DNA from: Polytrichum commune
Lineage: Eukaryota; Streptophyta; Polytrichopsida; Polytrichales; Polytrichaceae
Direction of reading: 5' to 3'
NCBI GenBank assembly: GCA_950295325.1
Contig: OX485806.1
Location: 39,804,001-39,868,000, forward strand
DNA: 64,000 nt
The translations under genes were made by a program, and so were the position numbers. The notes beneath the pieces are model-generated. The model had not been told where the DNA came from. It saw only the letters and a list, made by a program, of their open reading frames with translations, and did not search any database. Numbering within the stretch: the first letter of the stretch is position 1; every line of letters starts with the position of its first letter. Below, piece by piece: positions 1 to 12,424 of this stretch.

Positions 1-2692
1 TTCTTGAATACATATCCCCATCTCGTCCTCATTACAAAGCATGACACTATTTATGTACTTACCTCAATAGTTAAAGGCACTTTGCTTTCTATTCATGCCG
101 TATCAACTTTCTCACATGTTCCAATCAACCATTGCATGACATGTGGTAACCTCATAATAATGTTGTGTCGTAATTGATAAGATATTGCAACATATTCAAT
201 CACCATGTCGTATGGAACACTTGATGCTACATGACAAGTTAATTTAAGACTATAATTATTGATGTAGCACATAATTTTGATGCCATGCTAAACCAAACAA
301 ATAGTGTATCTTTTGTTTCAGGGGTCCAGACGCCCACCGGTCATCAAAGGCTTAGACAACATAACGAGTATTCTTAAATAAGTCACATTCACTTTCCAAT
401 TGTGAACAGAGGGGATGTTCTCTTCATACCTCATACGAACTACCGTGAGTGTAAAAGGGATACCATAGTAGCAAGGTTAGTTTGTCACTAACTACTCTCA
501 AAAATGTGTGTGTGTGTGTGTGAAAGCATGTTTAATTTTGGAGCCATGACAATGTAGATTTGAGTAACTAACCCTTTAACCTGGAATCAACAAATCAACT
601 ACAATATCATGCTATCTCCATCATTTTTACATGATACTCCATGTTTCAAATTTTATTATGAATTGATCATGGAATTTTGTAGATGTTCAAATAAGCCTAA
701 TGAATTTTGACCAACCAAGTTAATAAATATTTTGTCATTTTAGTGATGAACTAGCCTCGCTCTATGGAGATTTCCATAGCAATAATGTCCATGAAATGGT
801 AGGGTGGAATATGTTTGTAAGACATAAATTTTATATTTCATTTAGATCTACATTAGGCTCCATTATGCATCCACGAGTAGTTTATATAACATCAAGTACT
901 ATGAATTGTGCTAATTTGCTTCTATTTTTTTGGTATAATCTCCTAACAAAAATTGGAGTGATTTACTATTATGTAGGATGTATACATTTAGAGGGTGAGT
1001 TTAGGTATCATATTCAAATTAAATAAATAAAGTCTCAATCCCTGTGGATGAATTTTCAGTCATTGTAGATGAAACAAGAAAACACGAGTTTTTTTGTTAG
1101 GGTTAGAAGCACGTGGAGCTAGTTTTCCCTTTCCATTGTCATTTTGCACAACTTCTTTAGCTACACATCACGCCATCTTCACAGTGCTCAAACGTTATGT
1201 CATTTTACCATGTTTCCTTACATGACAAATATCAACATACAAGGAACTCCACTCCAATACCACAAAGGGAAAAAATGAATCCTTGTTTTTTATAGATAAA
1301 ACAAGGTGCAATTTATTTCCAATTATGGATTTTATAATTACGTCTAGGGTGGAGGACATGGAAATAAGTAGGATTCTCAATAATTATATGGTCCCAAAAA
1401 TATTGAAGACTAATTCAAAGAAGAAGAATTAAGTGTTAGTTAATGTTTAATTGTGGAATTTATAGTGTAACACAAATTTCAAGACATAAATATGAACAAT
1501 ACAAGGTGGCGAACAAGAAAAAAACAAATCAAATAAACATGCGTAATTTATGAGAGTCATGGCGAGTGAGTGTTGATACACCTATCAAGGGGGAGGGAAA
1601 AAGTGAATATATTGATTATTATTGTAGAACTTAGGCATTTCTAATTTTATCTAGTTCAATCCCCTAAACAAAGGCTAGAGGTCCCAAATTAGACTAATGA
1701 GCTTAAATTAATATGAATTGACAATCAACATGGGTACAAGGACATGTTTACTATTATCCCCTTGGCAGGGGTTATGAAACCTAACCCTATCGATGTGGTT
1801 GTAATTCTAGTTATGCTTGACATGAGGAGTCAAGGCTAAGTTGGGGTTTTGACATGCGTAAATCCTTGTACATGATTGGTCTCATTCAGTAAATCAAACC
1901 CAAGGCCTTAACATGATGTAGTGAAGGCCATCCCGTAAAATTCATATCTTAATGAGGTGAAATCAGAGTTTTATGCACTAAATGCATAATATGATACGGC
2001 CTAAGGGAAGAGATTTGAGCTGGACCAAAATGGAAACATGATTGGCTTCCTTTGGGTTGTGTTAGAGCTTCCTCCCTTGTTGGCTTGAATCAACATTTCA
2101 TATGAATTGGTTTCAAATTTTGAAGGTCTTGACCCCTAATGTAAAGCGAACCTTACTTCCATTGCTAATGGAAACCAAAGTTCATAACATTATACACCCT
2201 TCAAAGCACGGTCTTTTCCAAGCCAAGTTGGTCCCATGATTCAAGCATGTAGATTTTATGACATATTGGTTGTGACCCATACATGGGTAGCAAGCCAGCT
2301 AGGCAAGCGACAAGTTAATCTATTTTTAAATTGATAGAAAAGAAAGACGATTCCGATGATATTGCCACTGGCGTGAATTACGGTGTTGCTTCATTTTCGA
2401 GTTGGTTTAGGTGTATATGTAATCTTGAAACGCGCATTACGAGAATTAGAGGCCCCCCGACGACTTTTGAAGGTGAACACCTTCAAGAGACACATACTAG
2501 CTGGATGTTACCTATGTCCCCCAAAGGGCAAGCTCCTAGGTTCTTACGCAATTGGTTGAAAAGAAATCTAGTTCACCAAGACACCTCCACTATGATTGGG
2601 TGGATCACAGGTGGAAGGGTGTATCGGAAATCAAGTGCTAGGAAGGACACTCATCCGAGTAATATTCCAACCTTAGGCAACTTAATCTAGGA
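1..2692. other. AT-rich intergenic DNA without a supported gene
   Basis: Open frames here are short, lack recognisable motifs and several have no ATG. One longer frame at 2331-2690 opens only with TTG and resembles nothing I know. A (TG)n microsatellite lies near 505-522. I see no RNA gene, and no repeat that recurs elsewhere in the window. Confidence 0.6.
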
Positions 2693-2839
2693 CAAAACAT
2701 TATTCAAATCCATAATAGTGTTCCGTGGGACTAACATTGTTCCATGGAATAATTTCATATATCACTCTAAGCGTGGAGAATATTTTGTAGAATATTGTCA
2801 ATTCCATAAAACATTGTTGTGGATCTGAATAATGTTATG
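2693..2839. repeat. Palindromic fold-back element, family G copy 1
   Basis: About 147 bp whose two halves are inverted copies. The left end contains ACATTATTCAAATCCATAA and the right end reads as the complement of ACATTATTCAGATCC. Related to the cleaner copy at 13109-13256, with the same order of blocks (a GTTC-TGGGA block, then an AATATT block). Probably a non-coding fold-back MITE. No clear target duplication is visible, so the superfamily is not assigned. Confidence 0.6.
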
Positions 2840-3070
2840 GAGTTCCGATGGGATTTTAGGTTGGTATATTACATTCAAGTCGCGACTAGGGTTTTGATAC
2901 ATATCCTCATCACTTCAATGTTTTTTTTATTAATGGCCAAGTACCATTAATTAGTAATATGCAATTGCTAATTCTCATGTTGAGTATACTTGAAATGTTG
3001 GGAAAACTCATAATAAAAAGGGCATAATGCCAAGGGGATTCCCGGCCCACGGAACATCGATACACATTGA

Positions 3071-3559
3071 GGGCCACTTCACACACGAGACTGAGAGCCC
3101 ATGACCGGTACACTTCAAGCACTCTCATTGGTGGAAAAGGCGGAGCTGGTCCAAGTTCACTTCACACTACGCTTGAGGGACCAACATTGTATTTGGATGT
3201 AAAGTTTGCTTGGATTCCTACGCGGCATCGAATGGACCATGGTTCATGGTCACTTGGGTTGTTTTCAAAAACCATCTCATGGATGTAAGCCTAACACAAA
3301 ACCGGGAGACCATGGCACTCCGGACGCTCACAACCGTTGGTTTATTCTACTTTATCATGTGCGAGGACCCGCATGAATAGACATTCATTGAAATAACATT
3401 TGGTTGAGGGCCCAGTCACACATGACTTCACACTACACTCGAGGGTCCGTGACCACACTACATGATATTGAAGGTGTGTTGGGACGGCCTTTGGACACTT
3501 TTCTTTTGGGCTCTCACAACATCATGGTCACGGCTCTTGGCTCGTGTGTGAAGTGGCCC
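3071..3559 (+). mobile_element. Harbinger/Tourist-like MITE, family A copy 1
   Basis: A 489-bp non-coding element starting GGGCCACTTCACACACGAG and ending with its exact complement, CTCGTGTGTGAAGTGGCCC. The inverted similarity continues imperfectly for about 35 bp. Three further copies (4752, 41633, 44406) share termini and interior. Those copies are flanked by TAA or TTA duplications, the mark of PIF/Harbinger elements. This copy lacks a clean TWA duplication, probably because its right half was drawn into the tandem array that follows. Confidence 0.8.
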
Positions 3560-4363
3560 CGAGCAATGTGGTCGTGGTGCTAAAGTCAAAGAATGAACAC
3601 AAAAACAAGAACAAAAATCAAACATGGGGAAGATTCAACACGGCCCACGCTCATCTTCGGTCCCATATAAGTGTGACCGTTGGTTTATTCTATTTTATCA
3701 TGTGCAAGGACCTGCATGAATAGACATTCATTGAAATAACATTTGGTTGAGGGCGTGGTCACACATGACTTCACACTACACTTGAGGGTCCGTGACCACA
3801 CTACATGACATTGAAGGTGTGTTGAGACGGCCTTTGGACACTTTTCTTTTGGGCTCTCACAATTTCATGGTCACGGCTCTTGGCTCGTGTGTGAAGTGGC
3901 CCCGAGTAATGTAGTCGTGGTGCTAAAGTCAAAGAATGAACCCAAGAACAAGAACAAAAATCAAACATGGGGAAGATTCAACACGGCCCATGCTCATCTT
4001 CAGTCCCATATAAGTGTGACCGTTGGTTTATTCTATTTTATCATGTGCGAGGACCTGCATGAATAGAGATTCATTGAAATAACATTTGGTCGAGGGCCCA
4101 GTCACACATGACTTCACACTACACTCGAGGGTCCGTGACCACACCACATGATATTGGAGGTGTGTTGGGACGGCCTTTGGACACTTTTCTTTAGGGCTCT
4201 CACAACATCATGGTCACGGCTCTTGGCTCGTATGTGAAGTGGCCCCGAGTAATGTGATCGTGGTGCTAAAAGTCAAAGAATGAACACAAAAACAAGAACA
4301 AAAATCAAACATGGGGACGATTCAACACGGCCCATGCTCGTCTTGGGTCCCATATAAGTGTGA
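3334..4363 (+). repeat. Tandem array, 3 x ~343 bp, built from the right half of the family A MITE
   Basis: Units start at 3334, 3677 and 4020 with CCGTTGGTTTATTCTA and keep a constant 343-bp period. Each unit holds the right ~226 bp of the MITE, including its terminus, plus ~117 bp of unrelated flank ending GTCCCATATAAGTGTGA. The array ends in a G-tract (about 4367-4379). Units differ by only a few substitutions, so the amplification is fairly recent. It probably arose by unequal exchange or replication slippage. Confidence 0.85.
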
Positions 4364-4751
4364 GGGGTGGGGGGGGGGGCTCACCCACCGGGGCAAAAAG
4401 TATGTACTTACATACCTTCACCCCTGGCATTGCCAGGAGTTAGTTAACTTTTGTCAATAACTTTTTTCATTCAGTAGTACTACAAGTTGGATGTAAGCCG
4501 TGGAAAAGTTCGTTGTTGGTGGAATGTTCAACTCTCCTCTTTATTACCGGGGCCATCATCATCTCCGATTCACAAGGACCTAGTCCTATTTTCTCTTTGT
4601 TTTTCTAGGGCACCTCACTTTTACGTAACCTCCCTTGAGCTTCCTTGGAGGGCATTATGCTCTCTCATCACTTCCACTCACCGTGGAAGATCATGTTGCC
4701 ACCGCCTTCAAAGACGCGTGAAAGTTCCAAATAATGGGACCGTGCGTTTAA

Positions 4752-5260
4752 GGGCCACTTCACACACGAGACTAAGAGCCCGTGATCATTATTACACTTG
4801 AAAGCACTCTTGTTGGTGGGAAAGGCGGAGCCGGTCCAAGTTCGCTACTTCACACTATGCTTGAGGGACCAACGGAGTATGTGATTGCAAGATGGATGTA
4901 GAGTCAACGTGGGTTCCTACGTGGCATCGAATGGATCGTGTTTCATGGTCACTCGGACTATTTTCAAAAACCATCTCTTGGAGGGTAGGTCTAACACAAA
5001 ACTGGGAGACCACGGCACTCCGAACGCTCACAACCGTTTGTTTATTTTATTTTTATCATGCATGAGGACCCAATATGAATAGAAATTTGTTGAAATGGCA
5101 TTTGGTTGAGGTCCCAGTCACGTATGGCTTCACATTGCACTCGAGGGTCCGTGACCACGCTAAATGATTTGGGAGGTGTCTTGGGACAACCTTTGGACAC
5201 TTTCTTTTGGGCTCTCACAATTTCACGGTCACGGCTCTTGGCTCGTGTGTGAAGTGGCCC
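4752..5260 (+). mobile_element. Harbinger/Tourist-like MITE, family A copy 2
   Basis: A 509-bp copy with intact GGGCCACTTCACACACGAG termini, flanked directly by TAA (4749-4751) and TAA (5261-5263). The 3-bp TWA duplication supports PIF/Harbinger mobilisation. Open frames inside have no similarity to transposase, so the element is non-autonomous. Confidence 0.85.
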
Positions 5261-5647
5261 TAAGTGTGGTGAGGCCCTCAAGATAGGGCATCCTTGGAAA
5301 TGAGCCCGTCTTTCACTCGGCCTCTTGCCCTTGGAGGGTCTTTGTTTCCGACAATGTCTTGTCTCTCGGGCCTCACCTATTACTAAAACCACCATAGTTT
5401 TACTAACATGCCATTACATATTATGTCGTGTCAAGTGGTGTCCACCCATTAGGGTTTGGGTTTAAGCTTATTTCCATTTGGGTCCAAAGACCAAGGGAAC
5501 TCCAACATTGACCGATCCTATTGTTCAAGTGCAATCTTTTTTACCTAAGTTGTTTACACTGTGGGACTGTTTTTGTGTTTATGTGGTTTTTTTATTTAAA
5601 AAAGAAAACCATTTGAGTGTTTATAATGAGGGTTTCACACTTTTTAA

Positions 5648-5850
5648 TACCGCACTAAATATTGTATTTAGTGTCACCACTTATATTTGCTCACTCAATA
5701 TCAACTGTGAACTAACACTCAATGTAAACCCAACATTATTTGTCATTCCTTGTAAAAATCTTTCGGCACGATAGATTCATGATGTTACAATTATTTTCAC
5801 TTGATAAGTGATTCTTCATCCAGATTTCAATCATCCATGACAATATTTTA
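5648..5850 (+). repeat. Dispersed repeat, family H copy 1 (partial)
   Basis: Opens with CACTAAATATTGTATTTAGT. It shares a long block with 52354-52600, including ATTTCAATCATCCATGACAA and a stretch around CCCAACATTATTTGTCATTCC. The second terminus is not obvious here, unlike the copies at 49359 and 52354, so this copy is probably truncated. Confidence 0.5.
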
Positions 5851-5927
5851 TTTTAGAAATGTTTGGATGAATAATATACCAAACTTTGTTTGCTTGGATG
5901 GACACATTATCATTCGAAAGATTACAT

Positions 5928-5928
<1 letters not shown>

Positions 5929-5958
<30 letters not shown>
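5929..5958. repeat. (GATA)n microsatellite
   Basis: About seven uninterrupted GATA units. Confidence 0.9.
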
Positions 5959-7609
5959 TAAATGCCTAATCCCAAAGTAGAGGAAGCACGAATGAAGAGC
6001 CCCTTTTCATGCAAGCCAAAATCAACCCATAGGTCACGATGAATTGGCTATCGAAAAGCGAGGTTTTGTTTTTATACTATGTTGTTTCTCATGTTGATGA
6101 ATATACCTAGTACGGTCACATGTGCCTAATAGTGTTAGAAACCATTGTGTACCATTTTCTTTCATGATAAAGTATGTCACATCCAACTATGGAGAAAGGA
6201 CTAGAGGGGTTCTCCATGTGAGTTGGGTGACCTAATGTCACGAATGGTATTGAGCTTGAAAGTGAAACCTCTTTCAATCTAAGCCCGTGTGTGAATTGAC
6301 ACTTTTTGTCCGATCGGCATATGCATGAAAGACAACGAGCTACAACGTTTATTTCAATTAGTGTGGATTTCCCTTGGGAGTTCAATAGGTTTATACCTTC
6401 TTACGGTGAATGTACTTTTTCATCACCAAACTTTCGGTGTGTTTTATATAATAAGAATGATCTATTTGTGTTGTAGTTATCATAGTACTATCCACGTAAC
6501 TAATAAATAAAAGCATAGGTATGCCTACTAGTTTACCTTGTAATGTCTTGTTGGTTAACAAATAACCAAGAAATGCTTAATAATATATGCAATCAATTGG
6601 CCTAATAACTTAGATGGCCGAGTCACCAAATGTAAGCGGTTTTGTTTATGTTACTTATGGGAGTTGGACATTTATATTGGAGTGGTGCATAGGTAGGTTT
6701 GACTTGAATGACATGTTTTTAAAAGACATATGATTGAGTGCTTGAGATTCGTTATTTATTCCACGTTCGTTAGTCAACGTATTTGGGAGGTCCTATGTGA
6801 TGGTTATCCATCCAAGCTAAAGATTTTGCACGTGCTTGCTAGGTCACTCCCACTTGATTACCTCACAATCCCAACCCATATACAATGGTTGTTGGGCATT
6901 CAATCTCAAATTTTGACCTTCTACATCCTCCACACCTACTCAACACACATGTTGTAGTGCTAATTAGTGAAGTAGCACCTTGCATACATAATAGGTGAGT
7001 GTCATGAAATCATGCATTTCCCATGGCTTCTCCCACTCCCAAGGATTCTAGTAAACATTTTGAGATTGCAAATGTTTCAAACACTCATAAACCCTTAACC
7101 CATAAACTCTAAATCCTTGTCATAATTCTTCATCTACTTTGAATCCATCATACATGAATACACAGGGATACCAATTATGTGTTTCCTAGGTGTGTGTATA
7201 TATCGTTTAGCCATGCTAAACATAAGAGAAAAACATGAACATGATATTACACAAGTTTATTATGTGAATGCCAAGTATGTTATAATAAAAGACATGAACG
7301 AATGAGAATGTTCATTATGAAAATGAAGTAAAGGTTCATATGAGCTCCAAAAGTTACCAGAAATTACTATGGCACTTCTAGTTATCTCATACAAATTGCG
7401 TGTTTAATATGGCTTATTGGAATAAGTAATGGTTTAAGACACCTCTACCTTTCATACTCTTACACTAAACCAATGGTTAATGCGAGTCCTTGGTTGTCCC
7501 CGCAAAAGTGACTTCACTTGCACATTATGAGAGCCCTTGTGTCCCTCATTAGTATAAGTACCTTTCTAAGACCATCTTCATTTGTGCCTTTTAGCTTACC
7601 CACACTAAG

Positions 7610-8175
7610 AGGAATGCTATCTTGTGAGCGGTGAGCGGTGAGCAGTGAGCCGTGAGCAGAAAATTTGAATTTTTATTCTTCAAATTTTTCAATGAAATGT
7701 ATGATATAGACCCTATGACCGTGGAGAATTTATGGTTTCATTCTATAAAATTTGCATATTATTTAACAAAAATTAATCAAGGTCCTATTTCCTTTTTTGA
7801 GTTTTTGTGGATAAATACTTAAAATTTTAATTTACATTCTTATCCCTTATTTTATGTTCCCTATTATTTTGGAAGTTTTTTTTCTAAATTTTTTTTCGTT
7901 TTCTTCTGTTTCTTTTTATGGATGGTTTTTTCAAAAGTTTATAATTTCTTCCACTCCACGGTTATAGGCACCATCCACAGTTAAATGTATCATCTACTTT
8001 TAGTCATATTTGTAAAGAAACTATATGAAGAGTCCTACTCGGTGTAAGAATTAAGTCAAATATTCTGATTTTTTTTTTAAATCAATTTTTTTTCAAAAAT
8101 TTCAAATTTTCTGCTCACCGCTCGCCGCTCACTGCTCACCGCTCATTGCTTACCGCTCACAAGATAGCGTCGCTG
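7610..8175. mobile_element. MULE-like MITE with long inverted repeats made of GTGAGCG units
   Basis: The left end reads GCTATCTTGTGAGCGGTGAG and continues as near-tandem GTGAGCG/GTGAGCA heptamers to about 7665. The right end (8111-8167) is the inverted counterpart. The ~58-bp arms run on into a shared AAATTTGAA tract. An identical 11-mer, CCCACACTAAG, lies just outside both ends (7599-7609 and 8176-8186). This fits the 9-11 bp duplications of Mutator-like elements, with a few less conserved bases between the 11-mer and the clear inverted repeat. The interior is AT-rich and non-coding. Confidence 0.75.
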
Positions 8176-8189
8176 CCCACACTAAGGGC

Positions 8190-10499
8190 ATGTTTATATT
8201 AGGGACTAAAACAAAGCAACCCTTTTCATTGAGAGTAATATTTTGGACACAATGAGTTCCACTAGGGTATGAGTTCAAAGTATTAAAAAAAAAAAAAAAA
8301 TTGGAAGTAAAGTTAACCGTAAATTGTGGGGAGCAATTGGGGATGATGCCCCCCCCCCCTCCAAAATAAAAAATAGTAGATAGATGTAAACATGGGCTCT
8401 TTGCGGAGCAAGCATGATTGAAGGGCCTCTCCGCTTCCGCTTGCATGCTACTTCACCCTTCAAGGTTGGGCTCTATGTTAATCCCCAAACAAGAAGTGTG
8501 AGCTCAACATGAAAGTCCTAACCCTAATTAGCGACAAATTTGTTAGCAATCCACTAAGTGTGGTGGTTATATCTCAAGCTAGGGGAGTGCCGTGGAGATT
8601 GTATGCCGGGCTAGAGAGATTGTTCAGATTGCAAAACCAAGTTTAGGGTTAAGATGGAGAACAAAATGATCTATGCCGAAAAATGATACTAGAACCAAAA
8701 TTTTATTATTAGTGTTCAATAAAACATGATAGGGGAGCCCCTTCACACAACTGTTGCTTGAATGAGGGGTTGAAACCCATAACTTTCCTTCTTGGGTTTG
8801 GAGAGTTATGACGAACTCTAATGTGACACCACTTTCCCATCAAATCTTATCAGTCGTGACCTGAAAACAATCTTCTAGTTTAAGAAACGAAGGTTTTCAT
8901 ATTTGAGAGTTCAATCTCAAGTCCAGAAGTAAAATGCTTTAAGGAGTGTTAACCACTAAAGTCCTATGTGACCAGAGTATGGTTGTGAGCAGTTCGCTCT
9001 GACCGCTCTGACATTAGTTCAGATGGTTCTTTACTATTTCAACAACTCCTCTTGTTCATGTTCGAGTCTAATGTGTTTTGCCATATGTGTATATTTGATT
9101 CAACATAATTAGCTATTTTTTGATTAATTCAAATATGGGAGTATGCTCTCAATTGGTTTATAGTGGAAACGGTCCATGAACCAAAACTTGGCATTTATCA
9201 CCTCTGCAGTTTAGGGGCAACATATCCTAAACATGTTTTTGGTTGATCCCTATGTGCAAATGATTCCGAATTGATTTGAAAACTTGCATGACACTCAAAT
9301 GCAACACATCTACCACTAGAATTTCTAGTTGGACATGTGTTGGTGGATGTAATCCATGTGGAAGGTGTGCAATTGTGGCATTGCAGCCTCAAATTGCAAA
9401 GCTTCCCAAAAAAATCACAAAATAATGGTTTCAAGATTTGTGAGCCGATTTGAGTAGGTATATTGCCCCTCTTTTGAACGAGGGTAACATTTTGTCATTT
9501 GGAGATGATTTGGGTGGAGGTTCGATCCAAAACCAACCCTAATTGAATTTCTAAAATGTTGCCCCTCAAGACCATTATTGACATTCCTATTATACTCTCC
9601 TACAAAATGGAAGTTCAACGTTTCAATTTTGGATTGTGACTAATTGACTCTAACCTAGGAGCATCTATACAGTTGGATTTGTCAAAAAAAATACAATTAG
9701 ATCTTCAACTACAATTGCTGAAATTGAGGTCACATATTATGGGCATATTTGAGGGAAATTGGGTGTGGGAAGTTAGGGGTTAAGGTATGTTTTGGGACCC
9801 CAAGTTTCTAAGTGCTTAAGGTGTGCATGTGACATTCAAGTTAACTTTCTTAAGCAAACCTCTATATTTGATTGGTGTTATTCAATGAGGATCAAAGAAC
9901 AAAGTTTAAAAGAGGTTGGACTATGTCTTCAAATTCTGATAAATAATGAACACAAATGCAAGGACCCATGTAAGGTCAAGGTATCCATAGTTGACTAGGT
10001 CCATTTAACACCTCACTTGGTCGTGTAATGCTAACATGGATGAGATCTATATGTTTAGCGAACAGAGCTAAGAACATGGTATTCATGAAAATGTCACATG
10101 GCATGTAAGAATGTCATATATGTCGTTTTCTCGAATGCAATGAAGGTTAGCTTGAATTGGTCTTTGGAGGCAACTTTTGCCAACTACAACTTTCCAAAGT
10201 TCAAGTACATTCCACAAGACGAGAAAGTAAACACCACATGTGAATGTGATGTTTTCACGAATACTATGTCTAAGGTTTATGTGATGGCAACTTGTGATTT
10301 ATCACCCTCACAAGAGTTTTGAAAGCTGTTATAGCCAAATACTAGCACTTAGATGAGCAATTATGAATTAGCTTATAGGTCGACTACGTGTTACCCTAAC
10401 TTTACCCTTCTAACTGTTACCGCTTCAAAATTTTGTAACAATTCCCAAATTCATGAAATAATTTGATTTTTATTACACTCTCCTTAGAATTTGTTCCTC
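8190..10499. other. Gene-free interval with repeat fragments
   Basis: No supported gene. It holds a poly-A run and a C-tract near 8285 and 8350, a tRNA-derived (SINE-like) signal at 9001-9075, and a left-half fragment of family E around 9821-9990, recognised by GAGGATCAAAGAACAAA and the following GGACTATGTCTTCAAA. Confidence 0.5.
9001..9075 (+). other. tRNA-derived, SINE-like RNA polymerase III box pair
   Basis: TTAGTTCAGATGGTT (9014-9028) resembles an A box. TGTTCGAGTCTA, about 30 bases further on, resembles a B box, and the spacing is as in tRNAs and plant SINEs. No cloverleaf can be drawn with confidence, so this is more likely a SINE head than a working tRNA gene. Its 3' end and target duplication were not identified. 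Confidence 0.35.
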
Positions 10500-10789
10500 T
10501 TCGCAAGAAATAAAAATCCCATGCTATCACTTCTCCCAAACAAATACAAACTCTCTTATTTTATCAGTTCTAGATGCCTCGACCTGATTCGGTTTAAAAA
10601 TCAACAAACAAACACTTTTGATAACCATAACTAAACAAGGCGAGGTCCGATTTCCGATCCGATTTTTGTCGATGGGTAATCGTAGACTTACTAACGCAAC
10701 ACAAGGCTTTGTTGTGCCCATCTAATCGGTAGAAGTTGGCAAACATGAAGAATGAACCGAATAACACCAAATATACCTTGCCGTATATT
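10500..10789 (+). repeat. Family E repeat, right part
   Basis: Matches the right half of the elements at 24603 and 25830. Shared blocks are AATCAACAAACAAACACTT, CATAACTAAACAAGG, CTAATCGGTAGAAGTTGG and the end AATAACACCAAATATACCT. The left terminus is missing or diverged. Confidence 0.55.
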
Positions 10790-10878
10790 TACCAAACGTT
10801 CTTGAATCCCCCATAAAGCAACCGACATATATAGAATACTATTATCGTTACCTAATAAGTGTTTCGCAATACAGTGTT

Positions 10879-11443
10879 CTCCCACTTAAGTACGCACTTT
10901 GAACCGGAGCCGTTGGTGCGCACTTAACTTAGTCGGTATGTGTGTACTTTGCAGATTTCCATGGAACCAAAAGAAATGAGCGGTTTTTCGAAACATCGAT
11001 GACGCAAACAACAAAGAACATTGTACCGTCATGTTGGAGGACATTGACGAAGTTATGGAAACGATGCAAATTGAAGAAGAACCACCTATTGACGATGAAA
11101 TTCAGCCTATCGAGACATTCGCTAAATCCGAAAGTGCTACCGACTCCAAAGGCTTTGAAGCTTTACACAACACTGTCCTCGACATCGACGATCGACTACT
11201 TTGCTCCGGCGTTCAAACATACGTTGGGCAAATGTACGATGAACTGCGACGATCGTTTGAGACGTTTCAACGAAACGTTAACAAACTGACATTGAATGTC
11301 AAGCATAAAAAAATCCATGCATTCGCGACAACTGACTCTGCATGCATGACATGTTCAAACAATAAAGTATGAACCCTAATTTTTGTCAAAAAAAATTGCG
11401 CACTTAATTAACCGGGATGCATACATACTTATATAAGTGGGAG
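10879..11443 (+). mobile_element. Possible small transposon carrying an open reading frame
   Basis: Inverted 10-mers CTCCCACTTA (10879-10888) and TAAGTGGGAG (11434-11443) bracket a 565-bp stretch. Inside them an 11-bp direct repeat, TGCGCACTTAA, occurs at 10917 and 11397, each copy followed by a related GT/AT-rich tail. No target duplication is visible. The bracketed DNA holds the frame at 11031-11372. It may be an element with captured sequence, or chance. Confidence 0.3.
11031..11372 (+). CDS. Hypothetical acidic, helical protein or captured coding fragment (113 aa)
   Basis: I do not recognise this protein. It starts at an ATG and runs 113 codons. The first third is acidic (METMQIEEEPPIDDEIQPIE), followed by a predicted helical part around residues 45-90 (for example YVGQMYDELRRSF). 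It looks more like coding sequence than other frames in the area: mixed polarity and no low-complexity AT translation. The same frame is open about 25 codons upstream of the ATG to a TGA, with no better start. No promoter elements stand out, and the last residues (HKKIHAFATTDSACMTCSNN) look like read-through into non-coding DNA. It lies between inverted and direct repeats, so it may be an exon fragment captured by a transposon rather than a gene. Confidence 0.25.
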   Translation: MLEDIDEVMETMQIEEEPPIDDEIQPIETFAKSESATDSKGFEALHNTVLDIDDRLLCSGVQTYVGQMYDELRRSFETFQRNVNKLTLNVKHKKIHAFATTDSACMTCSNNKV

Positions 11444-11449
11444 ATTATA

Positions 11450-12420
11450 ATGTAGTGGTATGATGGGTTGACTAAAAGGGTCAAGTGTTGAGTATTGGGT
11501 ACGCTAACTTTAGCCAAGGAGTATACCTACCTTGAATGTCGTGGCTCACTCCAATTTATGTTGACGGCACGTTAAGGAGTACGTCGGTACTTCCATAGCT
11601 CTTGCAGTTCCCCTGACTCAAGGGAATCATTAATAGTGGCCCTGATGTACCTGGGCTGGAGATTTCAGGATGCCTTTAAAGGAATTCAACCATAATGCAT
11701 AGCCCTGAAATCTGCATAGTAACTAGATTCATGTCAGTTTTTAAGGTGGCCCGAGTGATGAGCACACTCATGGTGGACACGTGTCAGTGTTTTCTTTAAT
11801 CCCAATAGTTAGGAATCAGCTATGTATACAGAGAGCTCTTGAATCCCAATACCGGAGCTCTCTAGCCGCTTGGGGGAAAAATGATTAATTTTAAAGGTGC
11901 CTAAATTTTTGGGAAAACAATTTTGTCGAGTGTCGAAAGAAAAAGAAAAAGAAGCATTCAAAGAGTGTTTAAAATCACAAGAATGCAAGTGACATTCACT
12001 AGAAAGTAGCATCAAATCAAAGCAAAATTTGTTGCCAAGCAAAACCTTAACGTACAAGTAAAAAACAAATTTTCAGGCAAGGAATGTTGGTTAAGGGAAA
12101 TGTTCAGGTTAATTGTAGTCGTCAAAGATGAAATTGAGAAAACCACATGAGTTGTAGAAATGGCTTGGATGGATGTCTAACTTGTTTTAAATTACTTTTG
12201 GAATCTTCCCAATTTTAGAATCTTGTTTTATGGTCTGCCTAACTTACTTTTGCACTTTAATTAATTATTACGTAGAAAGGTGCCCAAGCTGCTAGAGAGC
12301 TACGGTACCTAGAATTCATTTCTAGAATGAATTCATTGGCCTAAAGAAGAAGAAAAACCCAAGGGCATGCCTTAAGTTACCATGAACATGCCTAACTAAC
12401 TCAGTTTTGTGTTGATTCAA
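11450..12420. other. Gene-free interval
   Basis: Short chance frames only. No repeat family recognised elsewhere in the window is present. Confidence 0.5.
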
Positions 12421-12424
12421 CAAC

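Larger units (their letters stand above)
5264..7598. other. Gene-free AT-rich interval
   Basis: No supported gene. It contains a copy of family H (about 5648-5850) and a (GATA)n microsatellite at 5929-5958. The remainder is AT-rich sequence with short chance frames. Confidence 0.55.

Noticed and set aside
2331-2690. 119-codon frame
   Set aside because: Starts with TTG, no recognised motif, and no promoter or splice context supporting a gene.
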